Assembly (NCBI GenBank): GCA_023427545.1
Contig: JAEZBF010000131.1
Location: 1-12,555, forward strand
DNA from: Pseudomonadota bacterium
GTDB lineage: Bacteria; Pseudomonadota; Alphaproteobacteria; Rhizobiales; Devosiaceae
Reading direction: 5' to 3'
DNA: 12,555 bases
The notes under the pieces were generated by a model. It had not been told where the DNA came from. It searched no databases and saw only the letters and a list, made by a program, of their open reading frames with translations. Positions within the stretch are counted from its first letter, which is position 1, and every line of letters starts with the position of its first letter. Shown here one piece after another: positions 6,519 to 12,555 of this stretch. A program made the position numbers and the translations under genes.

Positions 6519-6968
6519 ATGTCCCGATTGTTGTTGCTTGCCGCCGCCGTCATCGCCGCATCGCCGCTTGCCGGCTGCGGAACAATGGGCATGTTCGGAA
6601 GCCGGCTATCGGAACGCGAGTGCATGATGCGGGCGATGTATTTCGAGTCGAACCGCTCGAGCCCGGAGGGCATGCTTGCCGTGGGAACGGTTGTTATGAA
6701 CCGCGTCGGCCAGCCGGGCTATGCGAAGTCGGTCTGCGGGGTGGTCGGCCAGAAAAACCAGTTCGCGCAGGGCGTACTGTCAAAGCCCATGAAGGAAAAG
6801 CGCAGTGTCGAGCTGGTCGCCCGCGTCGCCGATTCCGTCATGCACGGCGCACGCCATCCGGGCGTGCGGAGCGCCAAGCACTTCCACACGGCCGGCTGGC
6901 GTTTCCCCTACAACAACATGCACTACGTGCTCGAAGCCGGCGGCAACGAGTTCTACGAAAAGTACTGA
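6519..6968 (+). CDS. SleB-type cell wall hydrolase, predicted lipoprotein
   Basis: A 149-residue precursor with a lipoprotein signal: hydrophobic residues 4-15, lipobox LAGC and Cys20 as the lipid-modified residue. The rest is one Hydrolase_2 (SleB/CwlJ-like) domain, the peptidoglycan hydrolase fold known from Bacillus germination enzymes but common in non-sporing alphaproteobacteria. The start of the domain, ECMMRAMYFESNRSSPEGML followed by AVGTVVMNRV, matches the family pattern 'EC...A.YFEAR.....G..AV..V.LNRV'; Glu43 sits where the family has its catalytic Glu. Cys35 and Cys73 (SVCGVV) are the usual cysteine pair. The family's QFSW is replaced by NQFAQG, so substrate handling may differ. 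GGAG at 6508-6511 lies 7 bases before the ATG. The gene is convergent with eno, only 7 bases apart. It probably acts in the periplasm, anchored to a membrane leaflet. Confidence 0.85.
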   Translation: MSRLLLLAAAVIAASPLAGCGTMGMFGSRLSERECMMRAMYFESNRSSPEGMLAVGTVVMNRVGQPGYAKSVCGVVGQKNQFAQGVLSKPMKEKRSVELVARVADSVMHGARHPGVRSAKHFHTAGWRFPYNNMHYVLEAGGNEFYEKY

Positions 6969-6972
6969 GCGC

Positions 6973-6995
6973 CGTTCAGGCTAGCGCCTTGAACG
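6973..6995. terminator. Possible weak bidirectional hairpin between sleB-like gene and eno
   Basis: An imperfect inverted repeat, GTTCAGG ... CCTTGAAC with one bulged base, spans the end of eno and the 7-base gap to the SleB-like gene. It could form a hairpin in either transcript. There is no T-run on either side and part of it is coding, so it is only a weak terminator candidate. Confidence 0.2.
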
Positions 6996-8256
6996 CCGAG
7001 CGCCCGGCATAGACCGCGGAGTCGCCGAGCTGCTCCTCGATGCGCAACAGCTGGTTGTACTTGGCGAGCCGGTCGGAACGGCTGAGCGATCCCGTCTTGA
7101 TCTGCCCGCAATTGCAGGCGACCGCGAGGTCGGCGATCGTTGAATCTTCGGTTTCGCCCGAGCGGTGCGACATCACCGAGGTGTAGCCGGCGCGGTGTGC
7201 CGTATCGACGGCGTCCAGTGTTTCGCTCAGCGAGCCGATCTGGTTGACCTTGACCAGGATAGCGTTCGCGACACCCATCTTGATCCCCGAGCGCAGCCGC
7301 TCGGTGTTGGTGACGAACAGATCGTCGCCGACCAGCTGCACCTTTCGGCCGATGGCCTCGGTCAGTGCCTTCCAGCCGTCCCAGTCGTCTTCGGCCATGC
7401 CATCCTCGACGGTGATCAGCGGGAAACGTGAGGCGAGGTCCTCGAGATACCGGGCGTTCTCGTCGGAGCTCAGCGTCTTGCCTTCGCCGGACATGACGTA
7501 CTTGCCGCCCTTGAAGTACTCCGTCGCGGCGCAGTCGAGCCCGAGGCATACGTCCTCGCCCGGCCGGTAGCCGGCCTTCTCGATCGACGCCATGATGTAG
7601 CCCAGCGCGGCTTCCGCCGAGCTGAGGTTGGGCGCGAAGCCACCTTCGTCCCCGACGTTGGTGTTGTGGCCATCGGCCGCGAGCTGCTTGCGGAGCGTGT
7701 GGAAGACCTCCGAGCCGATCCGCACTGCATCGGCGAACGTGGGCGCGCCGACCGGCAGGATCATGAACTCCTGCATGTCGATGGGGTTATCGGCGTGAGC
7801 ACCGCCGTTGATGATGTTCCTCATCGGCACCGGCAGGACATGGGCGTTCGGCCCACCGACATACTTGAACAGCGGAAGCTCGCTCGATTCCGCCGCCGCC
7901 TTGGCGGCTGCCAGAGAGACTCCGAGAATGGCATTTGCGCCGAGTCGGCTCTTGTTGGGGGTACCGTCCAGCGCGATCATCGTCCGGTCGAGCCCAAGCT
8001 GGTCGAGCGCATCGAGCCCCTCGATCTCCGAGAAGATCGCGGTATTGACGTTCTCGACCGCCCGCAGCACCCCCTTGCCCAGGTATGGCTTGCCGCCGTC
8101 GCGCAGCTCCACCGCCTCATGCGCGCCGGTCGAGGCCCCCGAGGGCACCGCTGCGCGGCCGAAGCTGCCATCGTCGAGCACGACGTCGACCTCGATGGTG
8201 GGATTGCCGCGGCGGTCGAGGATCTGGCGCGCGCTGACGTGGACGATGGACGACAT
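6976..8256 (-). CDS. eno: Enolase (phosphopyruvate hydratase)
   Basis: Interconverts 2-phosphoglycerate and phosphoenolpyruvate; Mg2+-dependent cytoplasmic enzyme of glycolysis and gluconeogenesis, and in many proteobacteria a partner of RNase E. The protein has 426 residues (E. coli 432). All key positions are present: flexible loop SGASTGAHEAVELRD (39-53), Glu163, Glu204 in GDEGGF, metal ligands Asp241, Glu284 (VEDGMAEDD) and Asp311 (GDDLF), catalytic Lys336 in ILVKVNQIGSLSET, SHRSGETED, and Lys387 (IKTGS). ATG 8256 on the minus strand is preceded by AGGGGG (complement of 8263-8268), 6 bases away. The open frame continues upstream, but without family similarity. The 5' leader contains competing inverted repeats that could cover this ribosome binding site. 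It stands alone on its strand between plus-strand genes. Confidence 0.98.
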   Translation of the reverse strand: MSSIVHVSARQILDRRGNPTIEVDVVLDDGSFGRAAVPSGASTGAHEAVELRDGGKPYLGKGVLRAVENVNTAIFSEIEGLDALDQLGLDRTMIALDGTPNKSRLGANAILGVSLAAAKAAAESSELPLFKYVGGPNAHVLPVPMRNIINGGAHADNPIDMQEFMILPVGAPTFADAVRIGSEVFHTLRKQLAADGHNTNVGDEGGFAPNLSSAEAALGYIMASIEKAGYRPGEDVCLGLDCAATEYFKGGKYVMSGEGKTLSSDENARYLEDLASRFPLITVEDGMAEDDWDGWKALTEAIGRKVQLVGDDLFVTNTERLRSGIKMGVANAILVKVNQIGSLSETLDAVDTAHRAGYTSVMSHRSGETEDSTIADLAVACNCGQIKTGSLSRSDRLAKYNQLLRIEEQLGDSAVYAGRSAFKALA

Positions 8257-8261
8257 GATTT

Positions 8262-8317
8262 GCCCCCTGCGATGACGGGCCCTTCCTAGACAAGGCAGCA
8301 GGTATCCGGAAGGGGGC
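8262..8317 (-). promoter_or_regulatory. Candidate structured leader of eno with competing pairings
   Basis: In the eno transcript the segment GCCCCCTTCC (complement of 8308-8317) can pair in two exclusive ways. Its last seven bases, CCCTTCC, pair perfectly with GGAAGGG (complement of 8280-8286). Its first seven, GCCCCCT, pair perfectly with AGGGGGC (complement of 8262-8268), which contains the eno ribosome binding site. The two states share CCCT, so one excludes the other. This has the form of a translation on/off switch, but such 7-base matches arise readily in G+C-rich DNA and no transcription start is known. Confidence 0.3.
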
Positions 8318-8410
8318 GGCGCAAGAATTTGCCGCGACGAGAGTCGGGTCCAAGCGCGGTCGGCCCTGGCGTGTGCTACCGTTGGGCTCGAGTGCCGGAG
8401 AAGACGCGCA

Positions 8411-9361
8411 ATGGCAAAGGTCGTGATCATCGGCGGCAGCGGGCATGTCGGAACATTCCTCGTGCCGCGGCTGGTGCAAGCGGGGCACGAGGTGGTCAAC
8501 GTGACGCGCGGACAGCGCAAGCCCTACCGGCCTGATGCGGCTTGGCAGTCCGTGGAAACCATCACCATAGACCGCACTGCCGCGGAGGCTGACGGCAGCT
8601 TCGCGCCCGCGATCGCGGCGCTTGAGGCCGACATCGTCATGGACATGATCTGCTTCACGCTCGAGAGCTGCCGGCCGCTTGTCGAGGCGCTGCGCGGGCG
8701 CGTGCAGCACTTCCTGCACTGCGGCACGATCTGGGTCCATGGTCCCGCAACCACCGTGCCCACCACCGAAGATGCACCGCGCAACACCTTCGGCGCCTAT
8801 GGAACCGGCAAGGCGGCCATCGAAGAATACCTCCTGGGCGAAGCTCGCCGATCCAGTTTTCCCGCCACCGTGTTCCGCCCCGGCCACATCGTCGGCCCGG
8901 GCTGGATGCCCCTCAATCCCGCCGGCAACTTCAATCCGGAGGTCTTCCGCCTGATTGCCCGGGGCGAAACCCTGGCGCTACCGAACCTCGGGATGGAAAC
9001 CGTCCACCACGTGCACGCCGACGACGTCGCGCAGATGGTGACCCGCGCGATTGCCAATTGGGGCGCCGCAGTGGGCGAGACGTTCAACACGGTGTCACCT
9101 GCGGCGGTGAACCTGCGAGGCTATGCGGAAGCAGTCTACCGCTGGTTTGGCAAGGAGCCCGCGCTGGAGTTCCTGCCTTGGCCCGAGTGGGCGGCGCGTC
9201 AGGAGCAGCGCGACGCCGACGCGACCCACGAGCACATCTACCGCAGTCCCAACCACAGCATCGCAAAGGCTCAGCGCCTACTTGGATACGCGCCGCGCTA
9301 CAGCTCGCTCGAAGGCGTGTTCGACGCGCTGCAATGGCTGCGTGCGAATGGGCCGCTCTAG
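8411..9361 (+). CDS. NAD(P)-dependent epimerase/dehydratase family protein (extended SDR)
   Basis: A 316-residue cytoplasmic protein of the extended short-chain dehydrogenase family. The N-terminal nucleotide-binding loop GGSGHVG is at residues 8-14. The catalytic pair is Tyr130 and Lys134 (AYGTGK), and HCGTIWVHG at about 103-111 occupies the place of the usual 'SS..VYG', with Thr106 as the likely hydroxyl residue. FRPGHIVGPG (sugar-nucleotide or ligand loop), the HADDVAQ segment and the C-terminal KAQRLLGYAPRYS are typical of the family. No substrate can be assigned: no sugar-nucleotide gene cluster surrounds it. GGAG at 8397-8400 lies 10 bases before the ATG. It diverges from eno across 154 bases and is followed, after 179 bases, by msrA. 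It looks intact and complete. Confidence 0.88.
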   Translation: MAKVVIIGGSGHVGTFLVPRLVQAGHEVVNVTRGQRKPYRPDAAWQSVETITIDRTAAEADGSFAPAIAALEADIVMDMICFTLESCRPLVEALRGRVQHFLHCGTIWVHGPATTVPTTEDAPRNTFGAYGTGKAAIEEYLLGEARRSSFPATVFRPGHIVGPGWMPLNPAGNFNPEVFRLIARGETLALPNLGMETVHHVHADDVAQMVTRAIANWGAAVGETFNTVSPAAVNLRGYAEAVYRWFGKEPALEFLPWPEWAARQEQRDADATHEHIYRSPNHSIAKAQRLLGYAPRYSSLEGVFDALQWLRANGPL

Positions 9362-9540
9362 ATCCGATGCGCAGGTCGAACGTCCGCTAGACTAGCCCAT
9401 CCATCTGCTTCCGCCGCATCTTCAAGCACGATCACAAGTGCGATGGTTTGGCTGGCGGAAGGTCCGGCATCGCGCCAATTATCTTGCGCAACGCCCGCGG
9501 GCTCAGCCGCGATGGCCGACATTCAAGGGGAGTGACTGGG

Positions 9541-10263
9541 ATGACGACGCAGACCCTCTCCGGCTGGGGCCGGAAAATCCGCATGGTCGGGATTGCCGCA
9601 CTGATCGTGCCGCTCGCCGCTCTCGGCCTTTGGCGGACTGCCGGGGCCCAGGAAGAGGCGGTCGTCATTCCCGCCCCCGCAATCGATCTACCCGCGTCCG
9701 GCGGTACAGCGAAGGCGGTTTTCGCCGGTGGCTGTTTCTGGGGCGTGCAGGGCGTCTTCCAGCATGTGAAGGGCGTCAAAAACGCCGTTTCAGGTTACGC
9801 CGGCGGCGCAGCGGACACCGCTCACTACGAGATGGTCGGCAGCGGCAGTACCGGGCATGCCGAGTCGGTCGAGGTGACCTACGATCCGAGCGTGGTCAGC
9901 TACGGCCAGCTGCTCCAGGTCTACTTCTCGGTTGCGCACAACCCGACCCAGCTGAACTTCCAGGGCCCTGACTACGGCCCGCAATACCGCTCTACGATTT
10001 TCGTGGAGAACGCCGAGCAGCAGAAGGTGGCGCAGGCCTACATCGACCAGCTCGATGCCGCCAAGGTCTATCCGGCGAAGGTCGTGACCACGATCGAGCC
10101 GCTCAAGGGCTTCTTTCCGGCCGAGCAGTATCATCAGGACTTCCTGACGCTGAACCCGACCTACCCCTACATCGTCTACAACGACCTGCCCAAGATCGCG
10201 GCCCTTCAGAAGGTCTTCCCCACCCTCTACCGCAGCGAACCGGTCCTCGTCGGCCAGCTCTAA
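9541..10263 (+). CDS. msrA: Exported peptide-methionine (S)-S-oxide reductase, one-cysteine type
   Basis: Reduces the S-epimer of methionine sulfoxide in proteins. The 240-residue precursor starts with a basic region, a hydrophobic core (about 16-31) and a likely signal peptidase site after AGA (residue 36), so the enzyme probably works in the periplasm. The catalytic motif GGCFWG has Cys65. SGYAGG, the GHAESVEVTYDP stretch, FFSVAHNPTQ-like YFSVAHNPTQLN, GPDYGPQYRS and FPAEQYHQDFL are family hallmarks. Cys65 is the only cysteine in the whole protein: the C-terminal resolving cysteines of E. coli MsrA are missing. AAGGGGAG at 9525-9532 lies 8 bases before ATG 9541; an upstream ATG at 9448 adds 31 residues and would bury the signal peptide. 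The 179-base gap upstream holds no gene I can support and no clear promoter. Confidence 0.93.
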   Translation: MTTQTLSGWGRKIRMVGIAALIVPLAALGLWRTAGAQEEAVVIPAPAIDLPASGGTAKAVFAGGCFWGVQGVFQHVKGVKNAVSGYAGGAADTAHYEMVGSGSTGHAESVEVTYDPSVVSYGQLLQVYFSVAHNPTQLNFQGPDYGPQYRSTIFVENAEQQKVAQAYIDQLDAAKVYPAKVVTTIEPLKGFFPAEQYHQDFLTLNPTYPYIVYNDLPKIAALQKVFPTLYRSEPVLVGQL

Positions 10264-10280
10264 CCTGCAGCGCCGCCCCA

Positions 10281-10345
10281 CCCTCACGCCGCAGTCAATT
10301 CCTTCTCCCCTTGTGGGAGAAGGTGGCCGAAGGCCGGATGAGGGG
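10281..10345. repeat. REP-like palindromic element between convergent msrA and gpx
   Basis: The core is a perfect 9-base stem, CCTTCTCCC (10301-10309) and GGGAGAAGG (10315-10323), with a 5-base loop. It is followed by a mini-hairpin GGCC-GAA-GGCC (10325-10335). An outer pair, CCCTCA (10281-10286) with TGAGGG (10339-10344), can close the whole element. From memory, closely similar CTTCTCCC...GGGAGAAGG...GATGAGGG units are scattered between genes in many alpha- and gammaproteobacterial chromosomes. Its place between convergent genes is typical of REP-type repeats and lets it act as a 3'-end stabiliser or terminator for both transcripts. Confidence 0.7.
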
Positions 10346-10386
10346 TCGTCCAGTCAGCACCTGGCTAGTCGGTACCGCGAAGGCTC

Positions 10387-10863
10387 CTACAGCAGCGCCT
10401 CAATATCAGCCGCGATATCGGCCGGAGCAACCTTGTCTCCGTATCGCCGAACCGGCTTCCCCTCGCGGTCGAGCAGGAACTTGGCGAAGTTCCACTCGAT
10501 GTCCTTGTTGTCGGACCCCGGCGTCGCCCTCTTCAGCCAGCGGTAGAGCGGATCGGCGTTCTCGCCGTTGACCTCGATCTTGCCGAACATCGGGAAGTCG
10601 ACGCCGTACATTGATGTGCAGAACTGCGCGATCTCCTCGGCCGTCCCGGGCTCCTGCCCCTTGAACTGATTGCAGGGAAACCCGAGCACCACGAACCCGC
10701 GGTCTTTGTACTTCCGGTAGAGAGCTTCGAGCCCCTCATACTGCGGTGTGTTCCCGCACTGGCTCGCGACGTTGACGATCAGCGCCACCTTCCCCGCGAA
10801 GTCGGACAGCGGCTCCGTGCCGCCGAGCAGGCGATTGGCTGAGAAGTCGGTCAGGGCTTGCAT
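10387..10863 (-). CDS. Glutathione peroxidase family protein (Cys-type)
   Basis: A 158-residue thiol peroxidase of the GPx family, which reduces hydrogen peroxide or organic hydroperoxides with glutathione or, more often in bacteria, thioredoxin. There is no signal peptide, so it is cytoplasmic. The peroxidatic residue is Cys36 in NVASQCGNTPQYEGLE (cysteine, not selenocysteine). GFPCNQF (61-67) and the Gln70/Glu71 pair follow, then Cys82 in a position fit for the resolving cysteine of thioredoxin-dependent members, and Trp124-Asn125 in WNFAKFLL completing the catalytic tetrad. The start is supported by GAGGA (complement of 10869-10873), 5 bases away, which overlaps the stop codon of the DUF4169 gene. 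Only 8 bases separate the two genes, so it is the third member of a pyrG-DUF4169-gpx operon. The REP-like repeat lies just downstream. Confidence 0.94.
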   Translation of the reverse strand: MQALTDFSANRLLGGTEPLSDFAGKVALIVNVASQCGNTPQYEGLEALYRKYKDRGFVVLGFPCNQFKGQEPGTAEEIAQFCTSMYGVDFPMFGKIEVNGENADPLYRWLKRATPGSDNKDIEWNFAKFLLDREGKPVRRYGDKVAPADIAADIEALL

Positions 10864-10871
10864 TGCGGTCC

Positions 10872-11048
10872 TCACTCCTCGCGCTTGTGCGCGTCGATCT
10901 TCCTGTCCGCGAGCGCCTTCTCGGCTGCGGCCTTGTCCTTCTCGGCCTTGCTGCGGCCGTAGCGCGTGCGGTTCTCCGCAGCGACGATCTGCTTCTCCGC
11001 CCGTTCCTTGGCCTTGCGTGCGCGCTTGAGGCTGAGGATGTCCGCCAT
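10872..11048 (-). CDS. DUF4169 family small basic protein
   Basis: A 58-residue, very charged protein beginning MADILSLKRARKAKERAEKQ and continuing with AAENRTRYGRSKAEKDKA. This matches DUF4169, a short alphaproteobacterial family ('M.(E/D)I..LRRARK...R......A..NR..FGRTKAEK') of unknown function. It is almost all helix, with about equal basic and acidic residues and no cysteine, so a nucleic-acid or ribosome contact is possible but is only a guess. Its ATG overlaps the pyrG stop by one base (TGATG, complement of 11046-11050). No separate ribosome binding site is evident, which points to termination-reinitiation coupling with pyrG. Its own stop lies 8 bases before the gpx start. Too short to be found by length alone; accepted on the family match and tight packing. 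Confidence 0.85.
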   Translation of the reverse strand: MADILSLKRARKAKERAEKQIVAAENRTRYGRSKAEKDKAAAEKALADRKIDAHKREE

Positions 11049-12555
11049 CAGACCAGCCGGCTCTGCTCCACCGCCGCCGCGATGAAGCTCGCAAACAGCG
11101 GATGGGGCTCGAACGGCTTGCTCTTGAGCTCCGGGTGGAACTGCACGCCGATGAACCACGGGTGGTCGGTTCGCTCGACGATCTCCGGCAGCAGCCCGTC
11201 GGGCGAGACGCCCGAGAACAGCAGCCCGTTCGCCTCCAGCACCTTGCGGTAGTTCATGTTGACTTCGAACCGGTGCCGGTGCCGCTCGGTGATGTGCGTG
11301 GACCCGTAGATGTCCGCTACGCGGCTGCCCCGCCGCAGTTGCGCCGGATAGGCCCCGAGCCGCATCGTGCCGCCGAGATCGCCCTCGGCGACGCGCGTCT
11401 CCTTTTCGTTGCCCTTGGTCCACTCGGTCATCAGCCCGACGATCGGCTCCTTGGTCGGCCCGAACTCGGTGGAGTTTGCGTTCTTGATCCCCGCCTGGTT
11501 CCGGGCCGCCTCGATGCACGCCATCTGCATGCCGAAGCAGATGCCAAAATACGGCACGTCCTTGATCCGCGCGAACCGCGCCGCCTGGATCTTGCCTAGC
11601 GAGCCGCGCTCGCCGAACCCCCCTGGCACGAGAATCCCGTGCACCCCCTCGAGATAGGGCGCCGGGTCCTCCCGCTCGAATATCTCGCTGTCGATCCAGC
11701 TCAGCGTCACCTTCACGCGGTTGGCGATGCCGCCATGCGTCAGTGCCTCGCTCAGCGATTTGTACGCGTCCTTGAGCCCGGTGTACTTGCCCACGATGGC
11801 GATGTTGACCTCGCCCTCGGGGTTGTGCAGCCGCTCCGACACGTCCCGCCATGCCGAGAGGTCGGGCGGCGGCGCGTCGGTGATCCCGAACGCCGCCAGC
11901 ACTTCGCGGTCCAGCCCCTCCTCGTGATAGGCCACCGGCACGTCGTAGATCCAGGCGACGTCGAGCCCCTGGATCACCGCGCTCTCGCGCACGTTGCAGA
12001 ACAGCGCGAGCTTCTTCTTGTCGCTGCTTGGGATCGGCCGGTCGCAGCGCACCAGCAGCACGTCGGGCATGATGCCGATCGAGCGCAGCTCGGCCACTGA
12101 GTGCTGCGTCGGCTTGGGCTTGAGCTCGCCCGCGCTGGGGATATACGGCATCAGCGTCAGGTGGACGTACACCGCCTGCCCCCGCGGCAGCTCGTTGCCG
12201 AGCTGCCGGATCGCCTCGAAGAACGGCAGGCCCTCGATGTCGCCCACCGTGCCGCCGATCTCGACCAGCACGAAGTCGAACGCCTCGTTCCCCTCGAGCA
12301 CGAATTCCTTGATAGCGTCGGTGACGTGCGGGATCACCTGCACCGTCGCGCCAAGGTAATCCCCGCGCCTCTCCTTGGCGATGATGTCGGCGTAGATCCG
12401 CCCGGTCGTGACATTGTCGCGCTTGTTCGCGTGCCGCCCGGTGAAACGCTCGTAGTGGCCTAGGTCGAGGTCGGTCTCGGCTCCGTCGTCGGTGACGAAC
12501 ACCTCGCCGTGCTGGGTCGGCGACATCGTTCCGGGATCGACGTTGAGGTAGGGGT
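11048..12555 (-). CDS. pyrG: CTP synthase, N-terminus outside window
   Basis: Makes CTP from UTP, ATP and glutamine; cytoplasmic tetramer, last step of pyrimidine nucleotide synthesis. The frame runs off the right edge: the first whole codons read PYLNVDPGTMSPTQHGEVFVT, which is about residue 45-65 of a roughly 545-residue enzyme, so the P-loop and true start are missing. In the synthetase domain are DDGAETDLDLGHYERF, EIGGTVGDIEGLPF and KPKPTQHSVAELRSIGI. The class I glutamine amidotransferase domain has PGGFGERG, the nucleophile Cys in FGICFGMQMACIEAARN (codon 11537-11539), and GVQFHPELKSKPFEPHPLF with the His-Glu pair. No frameshift is seen. The ATG near 12526 is internal, not the start. 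It is followed directly by the DUF4169 gene (one-base overlap) and gpx. Confidence 0.97.
   Translation of the reverse strand, partial: PYLNVDPGTMSPTQHGEVFVTDDGAETDLDLGHYERFTGRHANKRDNVTTGRIYADIIAKERRGDYLGATVQVIPHVTDAIKEFVLEGNEAFDFVLVEIGGTVGDIEGLPFFEAIRQLGNELPRGQAVYVHLTLMPYIPSAGELKPKPTQHSVAELRSIGIMPDVLLVRCDRPIPSSDKKKLALFCNVRESAVIQGLDVAWIYDVPVAYHEEGLDREVLAAFGITDAPPPDLSAWRDVSERLHNPEGEVNIAIVGKYTGLKDAYKSLSEALTHGGIANRVKVTLSWIDSEIFEREDPAPYLEGVHGILVPGGFGERGSLGKIQAARFARIKDVPYFGICFGMQMACIEAARNQAGIKNANSTEFGPTKEPIVGLMTEWTKGNEKETRVAEGDLGGTMRLGAYPAQLRRGSRVADIYGSTHITERHRHRFEVNMNYRKVLEANGLLFSGVSPDGLLPEIVERTDHPWFIGVQFHPELKSKPFEPHPLFASFIAAAVEQSRLV

Noticed and set aside
6116..7012. Open frame of about 300 codons over the YqjD-like and SleB-like genes in another frame
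   Set aside because: It crosses two real genes with good ribosome binding sites and gives an Arg-rich product typical of out-of-frame reading.
7666..8289. Open frame of about 200 codons antisense to the eno 5' half
   Set aside because: Shadow of eno codons; no ribosome binding site and no recognisable product.
9362..9540. Possible small gene of 30 codons starting at 9442 in the gap before msrA
   Set aside because: No ribosome binding site, no recognisable sequence, and it ends inside the msrA ribosome binding site. A TTGCGCAA palindrome at 9484-9491 is also too short to call a site.
11049..11852. Second open frame on the minus strand running through pyrG into the DUF4169 gene
   Set aside because: Only its last 58 codons are real (the DUF4169 protein); the rest is pyrG read in the wrong frame.
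1..12555. Horizontally acquired island, defence system or biosynthetic cluster
   Set aside because: Codon use looks even throughout. There is no integrase, transposase, tRNA edge or toxin-antitoxin pair, and most genes are housekeeping or common accessory families.

Overview
The window is dense, G+C-rich chromosomal DNA, roughly two thirds G+C by eye and with strongly G/C-ending codons. It looks like an alphaproteobacterium, most probably of the Sphingomonadales (Sphingomonas/Erythrobacter type). That placement is an inference from codon use, a DUF4169 gene coupled to pyrG, a YqjD/ElaB-like protein, and a REP-like CTTCTCC/GGAGAAG hairpin. I saw no insertion sequence, prophage, CRISPR array, rRNA or tRNA. 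No stretch longer than 300 bases lacks a gene; the longest gap is about 180 bases, between the epimerase and msrA.

Layout, left to right. (1) 2-1245, plus strand: the 3' end of a TetA-like MFS transporter, a GNAT acetyltransferase overlapping it, and a GFA-type zinc protein. (2) 1273-4152: a gluconate and pentose-phosphate module. gnd (6-phosphogluconate dehydrogenase) reads leftward, and the operon gno (gluconate 5-dehydrogenase-like SDR) plus gntK (gluconokinase) reads rightward from a shared 158-base region. (3) 4149-5078, minus strand: a DUF1304 membrane protein followed by ogt, whose stop codon shares the tetranucleotide CTAG with the stop of gntK. (4) 5213-6968, plus strand: three small envelope proteins, namely an unrecognised membrane-anchored protein, a tail-anchored YqjD-like protein with an internal 22-residue repeat, and a SleB-type wall-hydrolase lipoprotein. 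(5) 6976-8256, minus strand: eno (enolase). (6) 8411-10263, plus strand: an NAD-dependent epimerase-like protein and an exported MsrA with a single cysteine. (7) 10281-10345: a REP-like palindromic repeat between convergent genes. (8) 10387-12555, minus strand: pyrG (5' end outside the window), a DUF4169 gene and a glutathione peroxidase, closely coupled.

Functionally, gno, gntK and gnd form a coherent route: 5-ketogluconate to gluconate, to 6-phosphogluconate, to ribulose 5-phosphate plus CO2 and NAD(P)H. eno serves lower glycolysis and pyrG makes CTP. Three genes deal with oxidative or alkylation damage: msrA, gpx and ogt. Most genes belong to well-known families. I do not see a clear new multi-gene system. 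The points most worth a second look are the eno leader, which has two competing pairings with one covering the ribosome binding site; the pyrG-DUF4169-gpx coupling; the exported one-cysteine MsrA; and the cluster of three envelope proteins.
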